Notes under the pieces: model-generated
Database searches by the model: none
What the model was told of the DNA's origin: nothing
Seen by the model: the letters and a program-made list of their open reading frames with translations, nothing else
Assembly (NCBI GenBank): GCA_963773875.1
Contig: CAVZCV010000021.1
Span: 248,001 to 312,000, forward strand
Origin: CAVTYH01 sp963773875
GTDB taxonomy: Bacteria; Planctomycetota; Planctomycetia; Pirellulales; JADZDJ01
DNA length: 64,000 bases
Reading direction: 5' to 3'
Made by a program: the position numbers and the translations under genes
In this document: positions 20,119 through 28,136 of the stretch, piece after piece
Layout of the letters: the number at the start of each line of letters is the position of its first letter
Position numbering within the stretch: position 1 is the stretch's first letter

Positions 20119-20971
20119 TCACTTATTCTGCGGCTCCCCGGACGCCACCTTCTTGAGCTGCTCTTTCCAGCGTTCCCAAGATTCGTTGCGGGCTTTTTTA
20201 TTGGCATCGTTCCCCTTGGGATCTTCGCCTGCCCGCATGAAGCCGTGTCCGGCGCCTTCGTAAACCACTGGCTCGTAGGTTTTGCCGGCGGCTTTCATCT
20301 GATCCGTCGTCTTGGGAATAGTGGCATCGATCCGCGCGTCGTTACCGGCGTAAAAGCCATAGACCGGGCAATTGATTCGGGCCAGTTCTTCGTCCGCCGT
20401 CGGCGCAGAACCGTAAAAGACAAAGGCCGCTTTCAAGTCTTTGTTGTTCGTCGCGTAGCGGAATGACTGCCCGCCGCCCCAACAGAAACCGCAAACAGCA
20501 AGTTTGCCGTTGGCGGCGGGTACCTTGGATACATAGTCGGCGACCGCATTCAGATCAGCAGTAATTTGATCCGGAGGCAGCGACTGAATCTCTCGCTGCG
20601 ACGTTGCCGCCACTCTTTACAATCGCATCGGTACCTTCGCCATTCGGACCTTTGCCCCACAGCAAATCGGGGGCAATCGCGATATAACCGGCTTCCGCCA
20701 ATTGATCGGTTACGCCGCGGACCCAATCGGTAAGGCCAAAGATTTCGTGGATCACAATCACGGCGGTTGCCTTGTCTTTGACTTCCGGATACGTGATGAA
20801 GCAATTCACTTCACGGTCGCCATGCTTCACCTTCACCCATTCGCCATGTCTTGAAGATTTATCCAGCCGCTCTTTGGCCCAATCCTGGCTTTGGGCCGAA
20901 CGAGAAATTAACAACGATCCTGCAAGGCTGAGGAAAGCGACGATCAGAATTCGAAGGGCGATGCGATTCAT
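20119..20971 (-). CDS. Exported dienelactone hydrolase-family protein (one frame break)
   Basis: Alpha/beta hydrolase of the DLH family, about 283 residues. The ATG at 20971, with AGGAG eight bases upstream, begins a signal peptide (MNRIALRILIVAFLSLAG...SAQS), so an envelope location is likely. The first frame carries VIVIHEIFGLTDWVRG and AEAGYIAIAPDLL. Near 20590-20605 the sense shifts frame and continues with the nucleophile elbow GFCWGGG (catalytic Cys), YAGNDARI (Asp) and GAGHGFMR (His), so the Cys-Asp-His triad is complete. Family members hydrolyse dienelactones and other esters; the real substrate is unknown. The gene converges on the kinase gene, with stops 22 bp apart. One indel repairs it, so sequence error is likely. 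Confidence 0.83.
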
Positions 20972-21047
20972 GTGGGTCACTCCTGGCATGGGCGAAGATT
21001 TGGATGAAATTGATCGCGATTCGTCGAGGACTCAAAACCGAGAGCGG

Positions 21048-22514
21048 CTACGGTCGACTGATGCAATATAAGTTTTTGCCGCGCAGAAACAACTCATTGC
21101 CGACGGCAACGGGCGAGGCGTCAAAACCGTCGTCGAGCTTGTTCGTGGCCAATAGCTCGTAATTCTCGCCCGCCGCAATCACGGCCGTGACGCCGTTGCG
21201 GCCGGCAATGTAAACTCGGCCGGCAGCGCCGATGGGCGAGGCATATACATTTTGCACCCCTTCGAGCCGTTTCGGGCCGTAAACAACAGCACCGGTCGCC
21301 GCATCGACACATGAGAGAATGGCATCGTTCGATTTCAGAAAATAGAGTTTGCCTTCGTATAACAGCGGCGAAGGCGTATACGGCGTATCTTTTTCGAGTT
21401 TCCAAGCGATGGCATCGGTGCCGGTTAAATCGCCAGTGCGACCCAGTTTGATTGCCAGCATGATGCTGCCCCGAAACCCGGTTGTGGCGAAGACCATTCC
21501 ATTACCCGCGACGGGCGTTGGAATGCTGTTGGTGGTCAGGCCGGCACATTCCCAAAGAAGTTTGCCATCTTTGGGATCATAGGCCCGGACCTTTTTCGTG
21601 GCAGCGGTGACGATTTGTGTCCGGCCATCGTGCGTTACGAAGATCGGTGAAGTCCAAGAAGTATCTTCATCACGTGGAGTGCGCCAGAGTTCGTTGCCGG
21701 TGGCGGCATCGAAGGCCACGATAAAACTACCGCCTCCTTCGTTGTCCCAATTCACCACGAGGAGGTTGTCGTTAAGCGCTGGCGAGTTACCTTCGCCGAA
21801 CGACAATTTGATTTGCATCTTGCCAAGATCTTTTTCCCATTTCAAATTTCCATTCATGTCGTAGCAGTACAGTCCGCGCGAACCGAAATACGCGTAAACA
21901 TGCTGACCATCGGTGATCGGCGAACAAGCGGCGAAACTGCCATTACCGGCAAAAATGCCTTCATGCGGCACTTCCTCGCGGGCAACTTTCTTCCACAATT
22001 CTTTGCCCGTTGCGCGGTCGTAGCACAGGATGACGAACTGATAGATGTCGTCCGGCTTTTCGCCGCGCATGGCAAATCCGCCTTTGCCGCCGGGCGGCCC
22101 TTTCTTGCCGCCATCGGGGCGATCTTTTGCGGCGTCATCCGATTTCGTTTGCGCGTCTTTTGATTCCGTCGCAATTGGTTTGGCAGGTGCGCCCTCTGGT
22201 TTGCGGCCAGTGGAAATCGCAGTTTCGATGAAGATTTTATTGCCCCAAATTGCAGGCGTGGCTGATCCGCTGCCGGGAATCGCGACTTTCCATTTGATGT
22301 TTTTCTCTTCGCTCCATTCGGTTGGTGGATTGGCATCCGGTGCACTCCCTGTGAAGAGTGGGCCACGCCATTGCGGCCAGTTGCCGTCAACCTTTGAGTT
22401 GCCGACAGCCCGTTCGGGACTCATTTCATCCGCTCGACTGTCGAAGCCAATCAGCAGCAGCACCGCTAAACACGTGGGCACACAGACCGGATGCGGACGG
22501 AAAACTCGGGGCAT
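21048..22514 (-). CDS. Exported PQQ-like (BamB-type) beta-propeller protein
   Basis: 488 residues, intact. It starts with a signal peptide (hydrophobic PTCLAVLLLIGF, cut near SRADE). After WPQWRGP, the hallmark of planctomycete PQQ-repeat proteins, it has a low-complexity Lys/Gly/Pro insert at about residues 100-155, then repeated blades: YDRATGKELWKK, FDAATGNELWRT, YDPKDGKLLWEC, VDAATGAVVYGP. Such proteins form eight-bladed propellers in the periplasm; many lack quinone chemistry and act as scaffolds, so an enzymatic role is not claimed. It is 76 bp upstream of the dienelactone hydrolase on the same strand and could share a transcript. Confidence 0.88.
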   Translation of the reverse strand: MPRVFRPHPVCVPTCLAVLLLIGFDSRADEMSPERAVGNSKVDGNWPQWRGPLFTGSAPDANPPTEWSEEKNIKWKVAIPGSGSATPAIWGNKIFIETAISTGRKPEGAPAKPIATESKDAQTKSDDAAKDRPDGGKKGPPGGKGGFAMRGEKPDDIYQFVILCYDRATGKELWKKVAREEVPHEGIFAGNGSFAACSPITDGQHVYAYFGSRGLYCYDMNGNLKWEKDLGKMQIKLSFGEGNSPALNDNLLVVNWDNEGGGSFIVAFDAATGNELWRTPRDEDTSWTSPIFVTHDGRTQIVTAATKKVRAYDPKDGKLLWECAGLTTNSIPTPVAGNGMVFATTGFRGSIMLAIKLGRTGDLTGTDAIAWKLEKDTPYTPSPLLYEGKLYFLKSNDAILSCVDAATGAVVYGPKRLEGVQNVYASPIGAAGRVYIAGRNGVTAVIAAGENYELLATNKLDDGFDASPVAVGNELFLRGKNLYCISRP

Positions 22515-22638
22515 GGCAGGCTCCGACGGATGGAGGAGTGGTGGGAAAGTAACCGGCAGGTGTTCAGGCGGGGCGAAGGACAGGCGAGCCCAACGCCGCG
22601 ATTGTAACGGAGTGCAATCGCGGTATCCACCGGAAAAC

Positions 22639-23901
22639 TTAGGCTGGAAGCCGGACGGTCCGCCGGCGACTACTGCAGCCGAGCACTACCATTCCGCAGC
22701 AAAACAGTGCGATGCTGGCTGGCTCAGGCACCGTTGAAATCGCACCAGCGCCGCCATCACTGGCCACAAGGTCAAGCAGGCCCTGAATGTCGGCATTGCT
22801 CACCAGATGATCGCCGTTCAGATCGCCAATTGTCACCAGGTCGGCAGCCTGCAGGCTGTGGTCTGCTGTGAATTTGTTCAAATCCGTGAGCGCCGCCAGC
22901 ATGGCGGGAATATCGGCGGCAGTGCGACGATTGTCGAAATTGAAATCGCCGAGCAAAAACGGATAGGCAATCGTTTGCCAGCCAATATCGCGCAAAAAGG
23001 CCAGGTCGAGCCGCGTCAGCGTTTTTCGCGTGCCGGTGGTAATCGTGGGATCCATCACTGCTTCTTGCGCCGCGCCGTCGGAGAGCCGCGTGCTCAAAAG
23101 CCCTTCGGCAACGTGATCATCGTTCGCCGATAATACGCCGTTGCCGGTTCCAAGCAGCGAAAGGACCTGGTTGCCGTTCCAGCTGTGCGAAGCTCCGACC
23201 AAATTGTCCCAACTTGTCGATGCTCCAAACCCAACTGCATGCAGGAGCTCATGGAGCGCAACGGAATAGAAATCATTGTGCGTGCCCACCGGCTGCGTGT
23301 AATCGAACTGCCAATCGACATTGGGATTGAACCAAAGATTACCAATCGCCGCGCCGTACTGAAGTTGAAACGGCACACCGCCGATGCTGTCTTGCGGGAA
23401 TCGTCCGATGATTGGCCCGCCACCGCGACCGAGGTTTGCATTCGCGGAATTGGCCGCTGCATTGACCGCCGCCACAAAATCGTTTGGACTCGCGTTTTGG
23501 CCGCTGCCTTCGTAGTCTGCCCCGCCCGGACCCCCGCGACCCAGTTCGCTTCCGGTCAACGGATTCATGCCGACGAAGACGCGAACTTCGTTCGCGGGAA
23601 CCACCGCCGGATCGAAGACCTCATCAGCCCCAGTTGTCGGATTCGTATAATTGAAGTCAAAATTGAACGTGACAAACGAGTTGTTGACCGTGCCGATGCT
23701 GGTATCGAACGTGCGCGCCAGAGGTGTGACGATGACGCTGGAAATTGCTTGAGCAGCGGCCTCAAGCGTGGCCTTCGCCACCGGATGCGAATTGAAAAAC
23801 GTGTCCTTCGAATAATCGAGCACGAGGCTGATCGCAAATGCGCGGCCGGACCCCAGGCACAAAATCAGCGCACTAATCCACCCCCATCGCAGAGACTTCA
23901 T
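22639..23901 (-). CDS. PEP-CTERM metalloprotease-like protein with dockerin-type repeats
   Basis: 420 residues from the ATG at 23901 (AGGGAG eight bases upstream; the frame also opens at a GTG nine bases earlier). A signal peptide (LRWGWISALILCLGSGRAFA) is followed by a zinc-protease-like region with the motif LHELLHAVGFG, matching HExxH of exported metalloproteases. Two Ca-binding dockerin-like segments follow (LGDFNFDNRRTAADI; IGDLNGDHLVSNADIQGLLD). The C-terminus is VPEPAS, a hydrophobic helix and an Arg cluster: a PEP-CTERM sorting tag, normally cut by exosortase. Predicted at the cell surface. Its C-terminal 100 residues closely resemble the partial gene at 63752-64000. The full third zinc ligand was not pinned down. 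Confidence 0.85.
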   Translation of the reverse strand: MKSLRWGWISALILCLGSGRAFAISLVLDYSKDTFFNSHPVAKATLEAAAQAISSVIVTPLARTFDTSIGTVNNSFVTFNFDFNYTNPTTGADEVFDPAVVPANEVRVFVGMNPLTGSELGRGGPGGADYEGSGQNASPNDFVAAVNAAANSANANLGRGGGPIIGRFPQDSIGGVPFQLQYGAAIGNLWFNPNVDWQFDYTQPVGTHNDFYSVALHELLHAVGFGASTSWDNLVGASHSWNGNQVLSLLGTGNGVLSANDDHVAEGLLSTRLSDGAAQEAVMDPTITTGTRKTLTRLDLAFLRDIGWQTIAYPFLLGDFNFDNRRTAADIPAMLAALTDLNKFTADHSLQAADLVTIGDLNGDHLVSNADIQGLLDLVASDGGAGAISTVPEPASIALFCCGMVVLGCSSRRRTVRLPA

Positions 23902-24013
23902 TGATGCCACTCCCTGGAGCCTGTTCCCAGCATTACTGGAACATCGGTGGCTGTCAAACGTTGTCGCAATCTAAAGAGTGGGAGACGGCGCTCGCGCCCA
24001 AATTGATGCCGGG

Positions 24014-25063
24014 TCAAGCTTTGCGCGTTGCTGCCAGCAAATCGGAGAACGATGCTCCTATCGATTTGCACTCGAAACAGTGCAGCCCGAAGCGCTCCGA
24101 AAGGTCGCTACACACTTGGATGCCGCGCACGCTATTGCCTTTGCTATCGAGCGGCGGCGAGAACGTTCCAATTCCAAATTGCCCAGGCACTACACCCAGA
24201 ATGCCGCCGCCGACGCCGCTCTTGGCGGGAATGCCCACGCGATACGACCATTCGCCGGCGTAGTCGTACATGCCGCAGGAGTGCATGATGCTGAGCAAGT
24301 GCTTCACATACTGCTGCTGGATGGCGCGCTCGCCCGTGGCCGGGTTCACGCCGCCATTGGCCAACGTAGCGCCAATCATCGCCAGATCATGCGAATTAAT
24401 GAGCACAGAGCACTGTTGAAAATACAGTTCCAGCGAATCTTCAATCCGCTCGCCCACCATGCCAAAATTAAGCATCAAGTGGCCAATCGCCCGGTTGCGA
24501 TGCCCCGTGACACGTTCTGACATAAACACCGTGTTGTCGACATACACTTCCCGACCGCAATAGCGGCTGAACATGCCGAGCATTCGGCTGACGCGCTCGG
24601 GATAATCTTTGCCCTTGATTAAATCGGCAGTGGCGATTGCGCCGGCATTGACCATTGGATTGAACGGCCGATTGGAAACCTCATCCAGCACGATGGCGTT
24701 GAACGCTTCGCCCGTTGGCTCGACGCCGACTTTCTTAAGCACGTAATCCAGGCCATGGTCCTCGAGCGCTAAACCGTAGACGAGCGGCTTCGAGATCGAT
24801 TGAATCGTGAACAGCTGTTTGCAATCACCGACATCGAACATCTGACCGTCGGCAGTGGCGAGCGAAATGCCGAACCAGTGCGGGTCGGCCTTGGCCAGCT
24901 CCGGAATGTAGTCGGCGACCTTGCCATCCATATTGTCGGCGTATTTGGCGTGGATTTCGCGCAGCACATCGCGCAGCGGCGAGGCGGCTGCCTTCATTTT
25001 TCCTAGCAGCAAGTCGAGTTCACCATCGGCAGATTGCGTCGCCACAGTTGGCTCCTCAGACAC
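24014..25063 (-). CDS. glsA: Glutaminase
   Basis: Serine-dependent beta-lactamase-like glutaminase, L-glutamine to L-glutamate plus ammonia, cytoplasmic. 349 residues with the S-x-x-K motif SISK at 89-92 (nucleophile Ser89, Lys92), NPMVNAGAIA, YFQQCSVLI and KSGVGGGI, all family signatures. An N-terminal extension of about 25 residues and a C-terminal tail past GLHCF are a little longer than the usual 310. The GTG at 25063 overlaps the stop of the MinD-like gene by 8 bases, suggesting translational coupling; the GTG at about 25045 is an alternative. It is last in a four-gene operon with FHA and MinD-like proteins, an unusual setting for this metabolic enzyme. Confidence 0.95.
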   Translation of the reverse strand: MSEEPTVATQSADGELDLLLGKMKAAASPLRDVLREIHAKYADNMDGKVADYIPELAKADPHWFGISLATADGQMFDVGDCKQLFTIQSISKPLVYGLALEDHGLDYVLKKVGVEPTGEAFNAIVLDEVSNRPFNPMVNAGAIATADLIKGKDYPERVSRMLGMFSRYCGREVYVDNTVFMSERVTGHRNRAIGHLMLNFGMVGERIEDSLELYFQQCSVLINSHDLAMIGATLANGGVNPATGERAIQQQYVKHLLSIMHSCGMYDYAGEWSYRVGIPAKSGVGGGILGVVPGQFGIGTFSPPLDSKGNSVRGIQVCSDLSERFGLHCFECKSIGASFSDLLAATRKA

Positions 25064-25829
25064 TCAAAATCCGCTTTACCACTCCCTGCAATTCCTGGCT
25101 GAAGGGATGATCGGGAAAGCGATTCGTGAAGATTTCGCCGCTTGCCAATCGGACCATTTCCGTATTGAGCGGCAAAACGGCCGCCACTTCCGCTTGATAC
25201 ATCGATTGAATCTTTTCACGTAGCTCTTGCGTATCGGTGCCTGGCGCCACCTTGTTGACCAGCAGCAACATGTTCGGCACGTTCAACTTGCGAGCCAGTT
25301 CCACAGTGACCGCGGTGCCTTGGAAATCTTGTTTATCGGGCCGCACGATCAGCAGTAGCAGGTCGGAGATGGCAATCGAAAGCAAGGTCTCTTCGTTCAC
25401 CCCCGGATGCGTATCGATAAACAGATAATCCAAATTCAACCGCCGCACCACATCTTGCAAGCCGTCGTTCAATAGCGCGACGTCGTAACCTTCGCGCAAA
25501 ATTCGGGCAATTTCGCCGGTTCGCAAGCTGGAAGGGATTAAGAATACGCGCGGGCGTTCTTCTTCGTCCGCCACTTTGCCGATACTGCGCGGCGTCACGT
25601 CGTAAGCGGCTTGCTCAATCTTACAACGTCCCCACAAATAATCGTTGAGTGAATACTTGAATGCCGAGTCGTCCAACTGAAATAGCACATGGATGCCGGG
25701 GGACTGAATGTCGGTATCGATCACACCCACGCGATAGCCTGCGCGGGCCGTCAACACCGCCAAATTCGCCGTGGTGTTCGATTTTCCTGTGCCGCCGCGA
25801 AACGAATGGGTGGAAATGATCTTAGGCAC
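25056..25829 (-). CDS. MinD/ParA-family P-loop ATPase
   Basis: 257 residues. The Walker A is FRGGTGKSNTTAN at residues 10-22; the signature lysine of the deviant Walker A (first position of KGGxGK) is Arg11 here, with the P-loop Lys16 kept. Walker A-prime/B elements are seen in GVIDTDIQSPG and YLFIDTHPGVNEETLL, plus LLLVNKV. The family usually dimerises on ATP, positions cellular cargo, or acts with FHA or pilus proteins. The C-terminal helix lacks an obvious MinD membrane-targeting motif. It follows the 56-residue microprotein gene by 42 bp and overlaps glsA. Its cargo here is unknown; position in an operon with an FHA protein suggests phosphorylation-linked control. Confidence 0.88.
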   Translation of the reverse strand: MPKIISTHSFRGGTGKSNTTANLAVLTARAGYRVGVIDTDIQSPGIHVLFQLDDSAFKYSLNDYLWGRCKIEQAAYDVTPRSIGKVADEEERPRVFLIPSSLRTGEIARILREGYDVALLNDGLQDVVRRLNLDYLFIDTHPGVNEETLLSIAISDLLLLIVRPDKQDFQGTAVTVELARKLNVPNMLLLVNKVAPGTDTQELREKIQSMYQAEVAAVLPLNTEMVRLASGEIFTNRFPDHPFSQELQGVVKRILSV

Positions 25830-25871
25830 GGCGCATCTGGATGCAAGTTTAAGATTGCTGGAGTAAATGAT

Positions 25872-26042
25872 TTATTGGTTGGGCCGATCTTTGCCCATCC
25901 GCTGTTTACGCAAATGCTCGGCGCGTTTTTGCAATTCCTGAAAATAGCCTGCCTCGGAGATTTCGCCGACTTCGCGCTCAACTTTCGATTGATCCAGTTC
26001 GAACATGTTGGGAACGAGCGTCGAGTCGAACATCATTGTCAT
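25872..26042 (-). CDS. Conserved-position microprotein, 56 aa
   Basis: A short gene whose ATG (26042) overlaps the TGA of the FHA gene (26041-26039) in an ATGA junction. The product starts MTMMFDSTLVPNMFELDQS and continues with a strongly charged helix rich in Glu, Arg, Lys and Gln (KVEREVGEISEAG...LQKRAEHLRKQR), likely amphipathic or coiled-coil, ending DRPNQ and TAA at 25874-25872. No membrane segment or cysteine. It is not recognised as a known family. The overlap on one side and the MinD-like gene 42 bp on the other argue that it is translated and works with these two proteins, perhaps as an adaptor (inference). ATG codons at 26036 and 26033 are alternative starts. Confidence 0.7.
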   Translation of the reverse strand: MTMMFDSTLVPNMFELDQSKVEREVGEISEAGYFQELQKRAEHLRKQRMGKDRPNQ

Positions 26043-26386
26043 ACGGTTATCTTGCCGGGCGCCGCCGGGTCGAATCGCAAAGTTGGGCCCTCGGAGCCAA
26101 GTCGGAATGTGGTCTCTTTTTCGATCGGTACTTCGGTGATCGTCTTTCCCTGAATCAATACGCCATACCTGCCCAATGAAGCCAGTGTCCAGCAGCCCGA
26201 TTTAAATCGCAATTCCGCATGAGTGCGCGAGACGTACGGGTCGCTGATTTGCACATCGCGGTCGTCTGCTCGGCCGATCGAGATCATGGCCTTGCCATCG
26301 AATTGCCAACTGCGCACGGGCCGGCCTAAAGCCGAATCCAACAACTGGATCGCGACGTGTAGAGACGAGTCGGGGGAATCTGGCAT
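26039..26386 (-). CDS. FHA-domain protein, 115 aa
   Basis: Almost the whole protein is one forkhead-associated domain, which binds phosphothreonine peptides. Key residues are visible: Gly38-Arg39 in SIGRADDRDVQI, and Ser53-Arg54-Thr55-His56 in YVSRTHAEL. The usual Asn/Gly-rich stretch (LGSTNGT) is replaced by LGRYGVLIQG, so one phosphopeptide contact may be altered. No signal peptide or membrane helix. It is first in the FHA / microprotein / MinD-like / glsA operon. The genome carries Hanks kinases, two of them in this window, that could make its ligand; no direct link is shown. Confidence 0.9.
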   Translation of the reverse strand: MPDSPDSSLHVAIQLLDSALGRPVRSWQFDGKAMISIGRADDRDVQISDPYVSRTHAELRFKSGCWTLASLGRYGVLIQGKTITEVPIEKETTFRLGSEGPTLRFDPAAPGKITV

Positions 26387-26612
26387 ACGCGAACCGCCTT
26401 TCCGGCCGCCTGCCGGCGCAATTTGTCCGTTACGGGTTGATGTCGGGTGATAGCAAGTAGCATACCAAGTGAAAACAGTTAGAAATCGGCGGCTTTTTTA
26501 GGCTGTCTTCGTAAAACATGCCGAGAATTGACCATGCCATCTGCTACTGCCACGTGCAAGACGTGCATTCCCGACAGGCACTGAAATGGCCAGCCCGATG
26601 GTGGCCGAACGC

Positions 26613-27971
26613 TTACCGGAGCGATTCCAGAGGCCGCTGCCGCATGGCCGACAGTGCGGGCAGAAATCCGCCAATCGCCCCAATCACGAGCGCCACAAGC
26701 ATCCCTACGGCCAGGGCGTCGATGCCAATCGTTAATCGCAACGCCACAAACTTCCCGCCTGCGCCTTGGCCACCGCTGATGATGCTGTTCGCCGTCCACC
26801 CGTCGGTTAGCGACGCCAGTGCGCAACCCAGCGCCCCGCCGATGAGGGCAATCAACAGCGACTCTGCCAAAAACACGGCTAGCACCTGCCAGCGCGCAAA
26901 CCCAACGATTCGCAGCACGCCAATATCGCGCTTCCTCGCACTAACGGCAGCGAACATCGTGTTCATGACGCCGAAGATGCCGCCGATCGACATAATTGTG
27001 GTGACAAACACGATCGCCACCATAAATTGTTTGCTGGTTTCGTTAAGCCGCGAGAAGTATTCCGTTTCCGGCGTGGCCTGCAAAGCTGCTTTTTTGAAGT
27101 TCGTCGTCAGGTTATCCGCGAGAGCCATGGCGTCCTCGGGCCCAGCGGTGCGAACCACCATCGAGGTGTATCGCTCCTTCCCAAACAAATGCGAAACCAA
27201 ACTCCACTTGGCCCACACTTCGGAGCCGAATGTCGAGCCTTCCGATTTAGTAATGCCGACAATAATCCAGGTGCGGCCGCCGAGATCGAATAAATCGCCT
27301 ATGTGCAATGTCTCGAGCCCACGGTCGCGCCCCATCTCCCGGGCAATCCCTTCTCCGATGACCGCTTGAATGGCTTCGCCCGACGAGGAAGCCGCGGAAG
27401 CATTCGCATCCTTTTTTTCCAACGACTGAACGCCCGCCTCCGAAAACCATTGACCGCCGGGATACAAATTCAGCCCATGCACGCGGGCCGACATCAACGG
27501 ATCTTCAATTCCGCGCACTTGCACAAACCGCCGCGCCGGTCGGTTGCCTTCCATCGTCCCCGTGTCTTGAATCCCAACGAGATAGGTTTCGCGACTGCAA
27601 AGCGGCCGATTGCTTTCATCAGTCAGCACGCCCGGTTGGCGTTCCACATCACTGGCTTCACTGTATTTGAAGTTGCTGAACAGCTCGTCGATTGCTCCGT
27701 CGGACAGCACAACCACGTTGCCGGGCTGCCCGCTTTGCTCCGTCAAATGGCTCATTGCGTTGACGAAGGCGAGCATCACGATCATCAGCCCGATGACGAG
27801 CATGAAGGCAAGTGCCGTGAGCAAGGTGGTCCGCCAGCGAACCATCAAGTTTCGCAGACTGTACATGATTGGCACTTTGCCAATCACCGCCAACGCTGCG
27901 AGCAGCACCAGCCCGCCAACGAGCGGACCATAGAGCAGCGGCGAAAATGTAGGCAGATCAAGAGCGAGCAT
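26613..27971 (-). CDS. FtsX/MacB-type ABC transporter permease (second of pair)
   Basis: 452 residues from the ATG at 27971 (a TTG at 27983 is the only earlier option). It has two N-terminal hydrophobic helices (GPLVGGLVLLAALAVIG; TTLLTALAFMLVIGLMIVML), a large extracytoplasmic MacB-PCD-like domain at about residues 85-290, and three C-terminal helices typical of FtsX (FMVAIVFVTTIMSIGGIFGVMNTMFAAVSARKRDIGVLR; LAVFLAESLLIALIGGALG; VALVIGAIGGFLPALSAMR). The motif RKRDIGVLRIVGF is the coupling region that contacts an ATPase. Such permeases move lipoproteins, peptides or macrolides, or act as mechanotransmitters. It follows a similar permease 165 bp upstream, but no ATPase gene is present. Confidence 0.87.
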   Translation of the reverse strand: MLALDLPTFSPLLYGPLVGGLVLLAALAVIGKVPIMYSLRNLMVRWRTTLLTALAFMLVIGLMIVMLAFVNAMSHLTEQSGQPGNVVVLSDGAIDELFSNFKYSEASDVERQPGVLTDESNRPLCSRETYLVGIQDTGTMEGNRPARRFVQVRGIEDPLMSARVHGLNLYPGGQWFSEAGVQSLEKKDANASAASSSGEAIQAVIGEGIAREMGRDRGLETLHIGDLFDLGGRTWIIVGITKSEGSTFGSEVWAKWSLVSHLFGKERYTSMVVRTAGPEDAMALADNLTTNFKKAALQATPETEYFSRLNETSKQFMVAIVFVTTIMSIGGIFGVMNTMFAAVSARKRDIGVLRIVGFARWQVLAVFLAESLLIALIGGALGCALASLTDGWTANSIISGGQGAGGKFVALRLTIGIDALAVGMLVALVIGAIGGFLPALSAMRQRPLESLR

Positions 27972-27989
27972 TTGTAATGACAACTGACG

Positions 27990-28130
27990 AAATTCGAATG
28001 ACTAATGAAATTCCATGCACCAATAACCAAACACCACTTGCTAACCGCCGGTTTAGAATGCCAATTGTTTCGTTATTGGAATTTGATCATTGGTCATTCA
28101 TTCGTCATTCGAATTTAGTCATTCGAATTT
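27990..28130. repeat. 141-bp nested inverted repeat between two permease genes
   Basis: Outer arms: AAATTCGAATGACTA at 27990-28004 and its exact complement at 28116-28130, with another ATTCGAATTT-containing arm from about 28103. Inner arms: CCAATAAC at 28020-28027 and GTTATTGG at 28072-28079. The stretch is much more AT-rich than its surroundings. It could be a small non-autonomous element or a long hairpin in the operon mRNA. Confidence 0.7.
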
Positions 28131-28136
28131 TAAATG

